Shown here piece after piece: positions 41,010 through 53,900 of a DNA stretch of 64,000 nt (the first letter of the stretch is position 1; the number at the start of each line of letters is the position of its first letter). Both the position numbers and the translations under genes were made by a program. Source of the stretch: Eudromia elegans (Eukaryota; Chordata; Aves; Tinamiformes; Tinamidae). A model generated the notes under the pieces. The model was not told the DNA's origin, did no database searches, and saw only the letters and a list, made by a program, of their open reading frames with translations. Location of the stretch: contig PTEX01000015.1 of the NCBI GenBank assembly GCA_003342815.1, forward strand, positions 4,185,932 through 4,249,931. Direction: 5' to 3'.

Positions 41010-41272
41010 AAGAAAATCAACAAGAGAAATTCCAGTTGGACAAAAACCAAACCAAACCAAAAACAACCCCACACTCATAATGGAAATGATTAAGCACCAC
41101 AGCAGCTTGCCCAAAGAGGCTGCAAAATCTTTGTTCTTGAATATTCTTAAAACTTGACCAAAGTTCTAAGCTACCTGGTCTAATACTGGACTTTTCCCCA
41201 AATTTAACAAAAAGATGGACTAGGCAGATCCATATCTTCCTCCTGACCTTGACCTTCCAATTTAAATTTATA
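41010..41272 (+). mobile_element. CR1 LINE fragment, 3' end, plus strand (diverged)
   Basis: The sequence follows the order of the 3' part of CR1 retrotransposons. It has a block like 'gcttgcccaaagaggctg' (the CR1 'ggttgcccagagagg' region), then the segment leading to 'ttggactagatgac' (here 'gatggactaggcagatcc') and the terminal 'ccttccaa' motif near 41256. It is diverged and lacks a clear terminal octamer repeat. The 5' edge is approximate. Recognition is from memory of the family. Confidence 0.65.
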
Positions 41273-41280
41273 CAACAATT

Positions 41281-41970
41281 ACAGAATCACAGAATGGCTG
41301 AGGTTGGAAGGAGACCATGAAATCCAACTTCCCTGCTCAAGCAGGGTCACCTAGAGCACATTACCCAGGACCCTATCTAGATGGCTTTCGAATATCAAAC
41401 ATACAAACTCTACAGCCTCTCTGGGCAACCTGTTCCAGTCCTCCAATATCCTCACAGTAATAAAGGTTTTCCTCATGTTCAGATGGAACTTCTCGCATTT
41501 CAGTTTGTGCCCCATTTCTTTCATCCTTTTCCTCAGTATCACTGAAGAGAGTTTGGCACTATCTTCTTTATTTCTTCTGTTTGTTCAACTACTGAAACAC
41601 ATGGGCAAGTTCTACCCACCGCCCTCTCTTCATAAAGCTGAATGGGGTTCTGCAGGGTTCTTTGCACTTCTCTCTGCTGAACTTCATGAGGTTTCTTTCT
41701 GTTCACCTCTCCAGCCTGTCCAGATCCCTCCAAATGGCAGCACAGCCCTCTGAGGATTCAGCCACACTTCCCTATTTTGTGTCATGAGCTAACTTGCCGA
41801 GGAGGCACTTCGTCCCTTCACCCAGGTCACTGATAAATAAATTAAACAAGACTGAAACTGGGATTGACCCTTGTGGGACACCATTGGCTACAGGCCTCCA
41901 CTTAGACTTGGTACCACAGAGCACACCCTCTGAGCTCTGCCATTCAGCCAGTTCTCAGTCCATAAGTCCA
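41281..41970 (-). mobile_element. CR1 LINE, 5'-truncated 3' portion, minus strand
   Basis: The 3' end is marked by ACAGAATC/ACAGAATG (41281-41296), the reverse complement of the CR1 terminal octamer. On the minus strand an open frame at 41542-41351 encodes the conserved C-terminal tail of CR1 ORF2 (TVRILEDWNRLPREAVEF), which carries the NRLPRE motif. Further up are the segments matching 'gtcatcagcaaacttgctgag', 'aggtcactgataaa' and 'ctgccatcagccagtt' in reverse orientation, seen here at about 41780-41965. It is 5'-truncated, as is usual for CR1, with indels and stops, so it is not functional. Confidence 0.88.
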
Positions 41971-43689
41971 TCTCTCTCTTTGTATGTATATATGTATTTC
42001 ACGTCTATGGCCCATTATAGAAATTTATTTGAAAGAAATAACTTCATGTTGGTGTAGGACAGCACTTTGACTACAAAAATAGGGGAACCACAAGCACTGC
42101 TTGTCAGTCTACAGTATTTCTCAAAACACAGGAAATCTTTTTTACCATCTTTTTAATCCTAGATTCAACACTGAAAATGCTGTTTAGTTGTGCATATTTA
42201 ATATTGCTTTCTGAACTGCAAAATAACATATTGATTCAAGTTTGTAGTCACTGATATGCAGACAGACATATATCTTCCTATATTCTGCTATAACAAGCAA
42301 TTCTCATTTCATTCCTTATTTATGATATCCATTGCTTAAGCAGATAACAAATATGGCTTCTATTTTTCTTATTTCTTTCTCACAAAATCCTTTTGGTGCT
42401 CTTTACATTTTTTTGTACTTTTTTAGTGGTCCTACAATAGGAATAGATGAGAGATCTGTTGTTCCAAAACTAGGTAATAACAGTAAAACCTATGTGTGTC
42501 AATACCTCTCAATCATACTTTTTAATTTTATAGCCCATATTTTGTTCTGCTACACATATCTTAAACAGAATGTTGCTCTTCTCCAATGCTTTTCTTTCTC
42601 AAGTCCTTACAGCTCTTATTTTTTTATTTGGTGAATTTAAAATTATTTAAAACTCAATAACTCAAAGCTGTAGACTCAATATGAAAAAAACGTAAACATT
42701 AATGTTCAGTTCAGAATGCCATCAACTCTAACTTGCAAGATCAGAATTCAATGGACAAAAATCAGGTAAGGATAAATGACAAACTTCCGAACGACTGTTA
42801 TACAAATGCATTTTAAGATGAATAGACACTGCAATAAAAAAAGGAGAGTAAAAATTCTCAGGAAAAAAAAGACCTTTTCTCTCTTAAATAACCTGTATTT
42901 TGTCCATTTTATTTTAAACTAAACACATCAACAGTCCCACTTGTATAGTGTACTGTACAACAAAACAAATTATTGTATACCACCAGGGAAATAGGCATTT
43001 CTTGTGGTATATATTACTGCTGTTATTGAGCATTGCACAAATTATGAATGAATATATTTTATTTGGAAACATGGTATTGACAGAAATCTATCAATAGTAA
43101 TGCGAATATTGTCAACAGCCTGTCAATATTAATGTAATTATGATTAAGAGGATAACATGGATTTTAGCTATAACACCAAGTAACATCTCCTGCATTGCAG
43201 CTATCAATATAAGCATTATTACTGAACTGTTCTGAGACCATCAGTATGAGATGTATTACCATCAGGCATATTTGCCAATGCATTCTGCCTACAAAAATTC
43301 TACATTTAAATTTACAAGTTTGTAAACTTTGCCTGAAGAAATGCACAAACACAAGTAATCTCTAGGGTGCCATTTTTTCCTCAGGGCTATTCCACTGTGC
43401 ATCAGTAATCAAGGGGTTTCTACTGTCTCAGTGCTAGCGCAATCTTATTCTCTGCTTTTCCAGAGTAATCACTAGAAGACAGACACAAACTGTATGCAGA
43501 GGCTTCCAGATATTTGGGTATGACTTGTTAAAACACGTTTTTAGAATCCAAATTAAAATATATTTCTTTAAACCAGAAATAAATTCTGTTCCTTATTGCC
43601 CTAAGTTTAAACTGCACTTCAATTCATAAAGTAGCACCTCATTCACTTTAAGGAGTTCACAATTTAACTACTTTAGATCATCACTTCTG

Positions 43690-45910
43690 GGCAGCCAAAA
43701 CATATCTAGTCTGAGCCCTGTATCCATACAGGGCTGGAATGGGTCACAGGAGACCATCTAATCCTAACTCAGCATAAAGGCAGGCACAAGACTATCTAGA
43801 CAAATGTTTAGCTATCAAGGCAGCTGATTTCATAGTTCCTCTAGACAGTCTGTCCCAACATTTTATCACCCTAATAACTACAAAGAATCTTTTTCTAATA
43901 TTCAACCTAAATCATACTCATTACAAATAAAGATGGTTTTAATCCCACAGGAGAAAAGAATAATAAAAAAGGAGAAGAATTTCCATTTTGTCTGCATCTG
44001 TTCATGAGGAAGAAACAGCAAGGTGTGTGAGGGCACCAAGCCATGCACAGAAGACTTGCCAAACTACAGAATCTCCCATTGCCTCAACATGTCTGATATT
44101 ATATGTTTCAGAATCAAAACGTTACTATTTAACTTGAGACAGATTTTTTTTGTCACTTTATTTTTTGACTATTTAGTTCTTATTTTGTATTCATATATTT
44201 GATTTTCTTTTCCCTCTTAAAGGCAGTGCTTCATGCTTGGTTGTACTGAATTTCATCTTGTTGATTTCACAGATTTTCTCTAACTTGTCAAGATTATTTT
44301 GGATTCAGATCTTATCTTCAAAAAAGAAAATCCCCAAACTTGCAAGCCCTGTTCAGCTTACTGTCACTGGTAACTTCTGTAAGAGTGTGTTCTTTTCGAT
44401 CGTGCAACTCATTAATGCCTTTTCATCTTGACAGGGTTTCACAGATAATTATTCTGTAAAGCCAATTTTTCATACTAGATGCTGTTAATATCACCTTCTA
44501 ATGGAGACAGTATTGATATTATGTTTCCCTAGCTTGTTTGTAAAGGGAAAAATATCTTTATTAAAACTAAGCCTTATCCTAACTAAAATTTTCCACTTAT
44601 TTATTAAGCTTGTCACTCTTTCCATGGACAGAAACGGATTAAGATTTTAAGATTTAGGCACAGGTCATGTCAAACAATATTTGCTGTTTACAGTGTCTTC
44701 TCTACATATTTTTAGACGCTAATTATTTGCTAAACTGTTTACAGTTTCCTTGCAATTGAAATCGATAGTTTCAAGAGAGACACTGCTAGCCATTTTCACC
44801 CTCTGAGGCATTAAACAAATAAATATATAAATAATATCACTGATGTATGTATAAATAATATCACTGAGTGATTCCACAATCACTCTAGAATGTATTTTAT
44901 TAAGACTTGCCAGTTGGGTACATCTGTATCAAGTATTCTTTCTGTGCTTTGTTTCCACTATTTCTGTTCTAAAATTAATTTTATAAAGTAGGTCACATTC
45001 ACCTCTTTTATAAAGTATGAAATAAAGAAGATTTCAATCTTTGAAAATCTCTTAACTTGTCTGTTATTAAACAAGAAAGGGGAACATGGGTAATGGACTT
45101 ATTCTTTTGTGCCTCCTCTTGCTTAAGATGTTTAGATCCTTACATTGATTTTTGTGCTTTGTTAATTGAAACTTATTTTATTCTTCAAAGTTCCTGATTT
45201 TATCCTTACATTCTCATACTGTTCCTTTATGTTCAACCTTAATCATGTTGTATTATTTTTACTTGGGCAATCCCTTTTATTATTTCCAGCCTGCTGAAGA
45301 ATTCCTGATACGTAAAGTTTTCATTTTTTTTTTCTCATTATTATTATAAAGTATCTCAAAGCAAATAATTTTTTAGGGATTTTTTTTAGCCCTGATGGTC
45401 TTTTTCTAAAGTCCAAAGACTGCCTACTAGAGCCCTGCAACTGTTGAAGCTTATTCTTCTAACGCCTATTTATCTGTTCTCTCTATCCTACTTCCATGAA
45501 TCTAACATTTCACGTTTACTTCCAACGAAAATTCCTTTCCACCTTTAGTTTCTCAAAAAAGTCTTCACTTTAAGCTAGAGCTGAACTAAAAACAGCTGTT
45601 CTTTGCTAGCTTCTTTGACCTTCTAAAACACATTTTGTCTTTCTTCATTCCAAGAATGAAATATTTCAGTCATCCTCTCTTGATTAGTCAGTATACTGCA
45701 GATCATACCCCAGTCTTGCTCTTTTTCATTTTTACCTTTACCTAGAAACATTCAACATACTAACATCCTAATTTAACAGCGAGTACATATAATTTTGATA
45801 TGAAACACAGCACAGTCTTCATTTTCTCTGCCTGCTCTTTTTAAGGAGGTTTCATTACGCAACCAACTGCACCACAACAGACATTATGAGAATACATATT
45901 CCAGATGAAG
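43690..45910 (-). mobile_element. Ancient CR1/L3-like LINE, long diverged copy
   Basis: Successive segments match, in order and in one orientation, landmarks I recognise from old amniote CR1/L3 elements. They are the 3' block around 43740-43925 (ggagaccatctaatccta... ctaatattcaacctaaatc), 'gaatttcatcttgttgatttca' near 44249, 'aacttgtcaagattattttgga' near 44282, the 'acatctgtatcaagtattctt' block near 44920, the 'cttgtctgttatt' block near 45055, and a block around 45595-45670. The pattern suggests a minus-strand copy at least 2 kb long with many indels. Its coding capacity is lost. The interval 43930-44160 and parts of the 45.2-45.5 kb stretch are too diverged to be sure of. The call rests on remembered consensus order. 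Confidence 0.6.
44826..44867 (+). repeat. Two-copy tandem repeat, 24-bp period
   Basis: TATAAATAATATCACTGA occurs at 44826-44843 and again at 44850-44867. It lies inside the stretch assigned to the ancient CR1-like LINE, so it is probably a later local duplication. Confidence 0.85.
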
Positions 45911-46152
45911 CACAGGAAAACAAATGTATAAAACTTTCCTTATTTTAGATATATTAATATATCATAATAAATGCCAGAAAAGAAACACAGTCTAAAGAAA
46001 TATGAAAAAAGGTGTTTAAGCACTCAAAAGTTTCAGTTCTGATTACTATCAGCCCATCAATAAGGAATGCTACACTATTACAATATAAACACATAGGCTT
46101 ACAGAGTACTCCCTAAAATAAGATACAAAGGATTAAAGCACCACTTTAATAG

Positions 46153-46210
46153 AGGAGACTCTGTAATTTAGAGTAGACTCTGCAATTTAATAGAATAGAC
46201 TCTGCAACTG
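46153..46210 (+). repeat. Three-copy imperfect tandem repeat
   Basis: AGACTCTGTAATTTAGAGT, AGACTCTGCAATTTAATAGAAT and AGACTCTGCAACT follow one another with a period of 19-22 bases. Confidence 0.75.
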
Positions 46211-47038
46211 CTAACATTCAGATCTATGGTATGGGTCGTATGGAATGGATATGCCAAGAATCACAGGTATCTTATATATAAATAAATAATCATTAATCTA
46301 AGAGTTCCTCTTCTGCAGGAATGTGCAGCTACAATTCCTGTTTTTGTGGATTCAGTGTTGCCATTCTGTGTATTTGTCAGACAGCAAACCAGCTGGCATG
46401 CACAGGAGACCTGAATTACAGTGAAGACACTGTGCTTCCATATCGATACCCTCTGTCTCCTATTCCTGCCTTTCTATTTTTATAAGGTTAGTGTATTAAC
46501 AGAAAGCAACAAAAACATTATTTTTCCATTATATGGATGTGGATTTTTTTTTTAATAGTTTTTGTTTGAGGAAAATTGTTCCGTTAAACTTTGCTCTTCA
46601 GATATTCTCAGTTGTAAGATGTTCTGTATATCAGCTTGAGATCACTAAATTTATACAATTAGAAATCAAACCACAGGTATTCAGGTATTCCCCTTATAAG
46701 GCACAAAACTGATATGCCAGCAAGTGATAAACAACTCGTGTCTTACTATTAATTCTTGTATCTTTTTTGCTTATCAAGTGTAGAGAGAAAAATATCCTCA
46801 GATCAAAGTCTAATTGGGAGCCCCAACTGTGTTGTCTCTTAATCACTGTAAAATTAACTTATCACTAGATCATTACCTCAAATAAACTTACAAAAGATTG
46901 ATTTTATGTTCCTGTCTGGGTTTCTATACACTTGAGTTAAATACCTATCTTTTTTTTTAAAGAACTCAGAGAAGATATTCTACTAATATCTAAGTAGTAA
47001 TACTACTAATTAGCACTACAAATACTACCAGTGGTCAT

Positions 47039-47060
47039 ACTACTAATTAGTATTAGTAGT
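47039..47060. repeat. Short inverted repeat in a TACTAAT-rich tract
   Basis: ACTACTAAT, spacer TAGT, ATTAGTAGT: a perfect 9-bp stem with a 4-base loop. It lies within a TACTAAT/ATTAGTA-rich stretch from about 46980 to 47075. Confidence 0.8.
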
Positions 47061-47682
47061 AGTATAACTAACTGAAATATCAGTAGCACACTGCAATCAC
47101 TGAAAATGTTATTTACTTCTCACTGTATTCCTGAGAGGCAGGATTATTCTTCTGCAAAACAGGGAAATAAATGAAAACACTGATTGACTAAGTAACAAGT
47201 CAATTCAACAGTAAAATAAACTACAACAATAAAATTAGGAGGACTTTTTTTTCACTGGGAGATGGGAGTTTAATGAGTAACTAGTGACAACACCTGTTAT
47301 CTCGGCATACTTACATTTAATGTCAGTTACATTTAATTCCAAAACATACAGAACACAAATTCAAATCATGAATTGCCTTCTAAAATTAGCACAGTAAATG
47401 CAGATTTTATAAATGCAATACAAGAGATCAACTTAAAAGTAAATTCCCTGGACTTCAGAACTTTGTTATCAGTCAGTAACTTTTAAAAACATCCTATTTG
47501 ATACAACTAAGTAGATTTTATTGCCTAATTGCTGCAGAATTGGTAGTTAACATATTTTAGTATGTTTGTGATGTTAAATTTACAGCTACAGAACTTCAAG
47601 GGTAAGCATAATTTTATTCCCTTAAGTGTAACATGAACAGATAACATACTGATTTTTTGGATACAGACCTAATTTTAATTTA

Positions 47683-47757
47683 TAATTTAATAATTAGGAA
47701 GAGAAGAGAAATTAGAGAAATTAGAGAAATTCCTAATTTAATAATTAGGAAGAGAAG
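47683..47757 (+). repeat. 24-bp direct repeat flanking a short AGAAATT array
   Basis: A 24-base unit (starting TAATTTAATAATTAGG and ending AAGAGAAG) occurs at 47683-47706 and 47734-47757. The bases between them are short GAGAAATTA-type units. Confidence 0.85.
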
Positions 47758-50700
47758 TAGTCAACGAGTCGTAAGTTCGGTCACTCTTCCTTTCCCTTAT
47801 AGCCCATTTTCTTTTCTTCCTCTTTTCTACTTCTACTTTTCTACTTTTTTCTTTGAATAATACTTTAGTGTGTCAAAGAAAAATTGCAGACTCCCCTGTA
47901 AAGGGACATTCCTACTGCTTGTATATTCTCAGTCTGCTCTCTAATTTGTACAAAATTAATGCAAGCTGTTCTTTTTAAATAACTATTTAAAGAAAAAAAA
48001 AAAAAAGAAGAAAAAAAACTTGACAAAACAAAGCTGCACAGTAACTTGAGGCTTTCCAAAATATGTGGTTCAGAAAACCTTCAAATACCCCAACAGAGCC
48101 AAAATATAAGCCCACACAATCTTTGACACTAGTAGTATGTCATGAGAATTACCTGCAAACATGCCTTGCATTCACTGTTGCTTAACTTTGGTGGTGGAGA
48201 GGTCAGCTGGAGTAGGCTGGCAGAACTGCCACTGTGATGGTTAAGTATGAAGGACCAGCCCCTTGTGTGGAAAGGGGTAACACCTCTTTATTAAACCACT
48301 ATCAATATGTATAAGCAGCATACAAAAAAAGAGATATAAGACCCCTCGTGCTCCAAATGTAGGTCTCAGTGAACTAACTATTGAAAATCACATCAGTAGA
48401 TGACAAGGAGATCCTTGCACTTGAAAGGATTTTGGTCACGATGAGAATACGAGGTCTCTAGACATAATAATGGATAACTGAAAGCACATACTGCATTCCA
48501 TATGTAAAAGCCAAAAGGATGTAAAGCTTAGTAGTTTTGCCATCCTTTCTGTTAAGTAGGTGAGATATCACACTGTGGCAGAGGTATGCAGCTCCCTTTC
48601 AGAACGGTTCGAAGACAGAGCACAAAGGCATGGCTGCTGGAATGCCGTGGGCAGCTATAGCCTAACTTTTCATTTTCTGGTTACTGCTGCCTGAGAAGTT
48701 GGCCTTACATGTAGCGACACAGGTAATATTTGGTGTTATTGTCATAAAGGAACTGTGTCTGACATAGCCTTATTTGTTAAGCACACTATCAATCTCAAAT
48801 TTATGTTTTGCTTCTAAGATATCCCTTACCCTTCTTCCACTTGATACTAACTCAGACAACTGAGCCACTTAAATTCCCATTTCAAAGCTCTGTTGTGTCT
48901 GTTCTTCCTGTGCCCATATGATCAATGTGAACGGATCAGCTATGGAGATGTTGGGATGAAGATTGAAGGTATATAGAAGGCATTCAGGAGCAATGCCTTT
49001 CTACATACCCAGATGCAATTTACCACAGATGACAGAACTCCTCATTTGCAAAATCCACAGCCACTGCCCAGACTTTTTTCCATCTATCTTTCTTTCTTTT
49101 TACATAGATATGTGCAGTTTTATAGTCAGCCACAAACAAGTGTAGCAGCGCTCATCTATGCACTGCATTGCAGGAACATGAAGTCGTCTTTTTTTCTTAA
49201 AGATATCTACTAGACAAGTAATACCTGTCCTAAATGCAGTCCTATCTCCTAACTAGCTTCTATCCACACTAGTACAAAAAGGAGGGGTGTTTGCAAATCC
49301 ATTGCTGTAACAGATGGAATATATTTGCTGTATGCTAAAGTCAAGAAGGCCTGGCATCAGGAAAAAAAAAAAGCCTCCTTACTATTACCTCTAAGTTTAG
49401 GCCTAATATAACTAAATTTAGGCCTAACTATAAGTAAGAACTCTAAAGTGCTGGAAGGATCAAGACTCTTACTTCTCTTGATGCTTCTTAGTTTTTAGGC
49501 TCCACTAAGCTGGTAGATTTTACAACATCTACAGCTACTCCCTAGCACCTGCTCTCAATCAGGGGCTCTCATCCTGTCTCACAGGCTAGTTTCAATGCAT
49601 ATTTGACCCTTCACTGAACTGTTTTAGAACTATTTCACTATGCTAGATTGCAAGGAAGCAAATTCTTTTAAACTTATTTTTTTCTGGAGCTCCAGTATTA
49701 GGTAAGACATATGCAGTATCAGCAAAAAAACAACACTGGGGTCAAGAAATGTAGATGGAATGATGGTAGCCATGATAGTAGATTGGTTGACTTTAAGTTT
49801 CAGCATTTTACTCTGAAATCTGCTACTAGTCAATACAGAGACAGAAAACTGAGCCTTTCATTTGATTTGCACACCTGTTCTTATGATATTTTCAGCATGT
49901 TAGGTTTGAAGAGAACAAAGGTAACAGTAGAACACCGTAAATCTGAATAATGATGTTTTCTGGCTGTATTTTCACAGTAAAAGAAAAAAAAAAAAAAGTG
50001 GTTTTTTTTTTCATGAATAGCTGCAGGATTCATGTAGATCTGATGGTGACTTGAAGCAAGGAATACTATTTGATTCCTCCTCGTTCTTACCTTTTTGATA
50101 TGATTTTACTTTGAAATGTTTGGCATACACAGTAACTAACAGAGTAGCTGGGAAAATCAGATGTACTCAGTGTCCCTAAATCTTGACAGTTTTATCACTT
50201 GGCAATTACAGTAACTTTAAGCACATGAGAGAAGACTGATAGGCTTTCACCACACACTCTTTAATGCTGTAGGTACATTAGCATTTCAGAATCCACCAGC
50301 ACAGCTGTATTCACATATTATAAGTAGCTGTTTAGAAGAGGGATAACCATTCTTGTGCTACAGAAAGCACCTGAGCTGTGCACATACTTAGGTTCTGCAG
50401 TTCCTCTGCAAGTCCAAGGCCCATTCTTGATTTAGTTGTGCCTCACAGCATCATAACCCATATTAATTTCATTTTCCTGGGAAAAAAAATCCCTTTTCCA
50501 TGTCAGGCCCCTCCCATGAAATCTGTTATCAGTTCCTTTGCTTATGAAATTAACACTATTTTTAATGTATTTCTGAGATTTTTAGAACTTCCATTATTTC
50601 CCTTCCTTCCTAACCCCACTGCTAATATTAGCAGTCATGGGGATGGTGAGAGATGAGCAGTGGCAGAGAGAGAATATAGATGGGAAACCCAAGCAGACAC

Positions 50701-50921
50701 TGATATAACACAATCAATATGAAGCTACATAGGTTCCTTCTACAGGGAAAGAAGGAAGGGCTAAGATCCACTCAGAGGAAAACCAGGAACCAAGAACTGC
50801 ACCACTGTCGTTATTTCTTCTCTTCCTATATCAGATATTTGTACTCTTTTCTCTCCTGGGGAAAAGTCTGGAAAAAATTTCAAGTTTTCTAGCACATGGA
50901 CTACATTCCACTTCCAAACCA

Positions 50922-50971
50922 NNNNNNNNNNNNNNNNNNNNNNNNNNNNNNNNNNNNNNNNNNNNNNNNNN
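50922..50971. other. Assembly gap (50 N)
   Basis: Fifty N flanked on the right by a short run of A followed by A/C-rich sequence (aaccccacaaaaaacacc). A low-complexity tract probably caused the break. It lies in the PEX2 intron. Confidence 0.95.
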
Positions 50972-53900
50972 AAAAAAACCCCACAAAAAACACCAAACAC
51001 ACAAAACAAAACACCTGACCATCATCTCTGACATATTCAGATTATAAAGAGATATTCTTCTTTTATTTTTCTTCTTCCTAATGATTTCTGTGCAAAGATC
51101 AGATAGAAGTTGACAATAATTGTAGATGGTCACATACAATCGCTACTACATGGCCACTGGAGCTATTTAAGTCATTTGGGAAGTTGGGAAGTCATTTGCA
51201 TGTACAGCCAGCACAATCTGACTCAGGAGACAGACCTGCAGCTTTCAAGCAGAGCACATTATCTTTTCTTTTCACTATTTTTAACCTTGTTATTTGAAGA
51301 GTGCAGTGGGTGCTACGGACTAGTTATTGAGTGCATACCAGCTTCTTAAAATTACAGTTGTAGCATGATACCCTCTCTCTTTTTTTTCCACTGGGCTATG
51401 TGAAAGAGTGCAAATGAGTGAGTGTAAAAATCTAAATGGACAAAACTAGAACACCAAAGTAGCTTGCTTGAAACATCAACATAGTTGGTTTTGAGCCTAT
51501 TTCCATCTTTCAATATGAAATTTCACATTTGTCTTTTATTATTCCTGGAGCACACCATGCTTTGAGCTACAGCATGGAACTTGCACTTATGCCCAGAAGT
51601 TCTCAACAAATGTTAGCTAGAAACAAATGATCTGGAAACAAATCATCTCACATCTCTTTTGATCCTTCCCTCACTGAATAAGCACAAATATTACAGGTGC
51701 AAGACTGGTGAGGGAGTTTTGTGGGATTTTTGTTCACTTATTTGAAAGATTAGGTCATTATAAACAACATAGAAACATCAGTTAAATCACTTGCATTTTG
51801 ACCTGGAATTGGTGGCTTACTAGCATACTGGTTAAATAATTACTAATTTTTATTTTGATACCTGTCTCCTCCCTCTTTTCCTTCCCTCCAACTTACCTGA
51901 ATCTCACACCTTTTGAAGTATATGTTAACCATCCCTCTAAAAAAAAGATTAAAATAAGTAATGAGGAAACCTTCCTTACTTTCTCCCATTTTGTATTTGT
52001 AATTATGTGCTCTATTACTAATGCAAGATGTATGTTAATAGCAGATTAAGACATCACTCAAGCTCTCTAATTTGTGTTTTGAACAGTTACTTATTTTATA
52101 ATATATTTTTAACATTGATAGCATGTAGTCATAAAATTGTTTCAGTCCTTCATTCTCTAGCATTCTCTCAGTAGCAGTCTTTAGCAATTTTAAGAACCAT
52201 CACTTTAAAAGATTATAAGCTCCTGAAGGAATAAACATAGTAAAAGATCAAATATCTTTCTTGATTTGCATCAAAGTATTTGATGTCAAAGTACAAATGC
52301 AGGTCCTTGGATTAGTAAGTGTCAAAAACTTTCACAGTACAGAAATTACCTTTCCAATTCGATTCTAAAAAGTTTCTATTGAAGTCTTTATATAATACCT
52401 GTTCACAAGTTTTAATTGAGTTTTATTTAGTCCACTGCAAGAACATTTGCTTCCTACACATCCTGAATCACAGTAAGTGATCAAAACATCTCTGTGAGTC
52501 ATTATTTTTCCTAATAAGGTAGGGGATATCTGAAGTTCTGGGGAAAGAGAAATTCTTTTAAGAGGAGACACACTTAAGGCAACACACAAACCCAAAACAA
52601 CCACCTCCCAAATCCAAAGGACAACACTCTCACCTGAATATAGTCATTCCGTTTAAGTGGATTTAAGTATTTGACACAAAACAGAAGTCAAGTCATTCTA
52701 TCAACCAGCTCTTTAGAAAGATCAATAACTGAAAGTGAAGTGTCTACGTCAGGCCAAGTTATTCTTACCTACACATACTAAACTACTAATGCATCTCATT
52801 CAAGTCATAATTTAATTATGCAACAAAAACATAAATTTAAGTTTTTGCCTTTTAAAATAATCACCACTTACATAGAAAATTCTCTCCCTAAATGATGATA
52901 TTAAGTTGAACCAGTTTTGCCTATTTTATTAACAAATTTTTAGATCCTTAAATTCATGTTAGGTGTATCTAACTTAATCCTCAGTAATCAACCAGCATGA
53001 ACTGGGGCATGACTTTCCATCTACCTGACAGCCTCTTAATCAGTGAACGGATTTATAATGCATCTGAAGGTCCATTACCCGAGAGGTTAAACTTTTCCTA
53101 AAATATATTCAGAGAAAGATGTTTTGTTTTGTGTAGTTGTATTGCTGTACTATGTGCATCAGAAGAGCATTTGGAGATATGAGAGCATGAGTTCATTCAG
53201 ACAGGTGCAATTTCACAATTATTACTAAACAGGTTTGCAAGAGTAAAAAGAAATTTAGGTACTCAGTCAAATAACTAATTCTAATTAGTCAGGCAACTAT
53301 ATCAACATCACAAGTTTCAGCTTATGTTTTGATGAGAATTCATTCTTTTCATCTGTGTTCTGAAAATGATGAACAAAAACAGAAGAATGAACCAAGGCAG
53401 ACCTAGAAGGTAAAAAGGACTTATCAAGTCAAAGGCAAAATTCTAAACTAAAAGTTATTTCAGCTGTTTTGCTCTCAGAATAATGCACTTTGACACATTT
53501 TGTCAGCTTACACTTAATCACGTGTTATTTAAAAATTGATAAAAGTTATTGTTCAAAAATAATCCAAATAAACCCAGAAAAACAAGAATTTCTCCTTATA
53601 AAATCTTACTGCAATATATTTGATAGTAAAATATTGGAAGAATACTTAAAAAATAATATTAAAACGTTACAATGATAACAAAAGCTCACTATACCATCAT
53701 ACTGTTCTCCAAAATATGGACCGTGACGCCAACGCATCACTTGAACAAGAAGCACTCTTCAAATGTGAAAAAAGAAAACCGTCTAAATAATTTCCTTAGC
53801 AGCATGCACACAAAGTGATGTATAAATCTAGTTTCAATTCTTTTCTTAATAAAAATCACAAGGGAAGAAGTTTGAACTAGCCTGTTCATGTAGTAACACC

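Noticed and set aside
41475..41753. Plus- and minus-strand frames of 64-92 codons at 41.5-41.75 kb as genes
   Set aside because: They lie within the CR1 element; the plus-strand frame is antisense to it, and the minus one is its decayed ORF2.
48180..48330. Possible LTR end (cctctttattaaacc near 48280)
   Set aside because: No paired LTR, target duplication, primer-binding site or retroviral reading frame was seen nearby.
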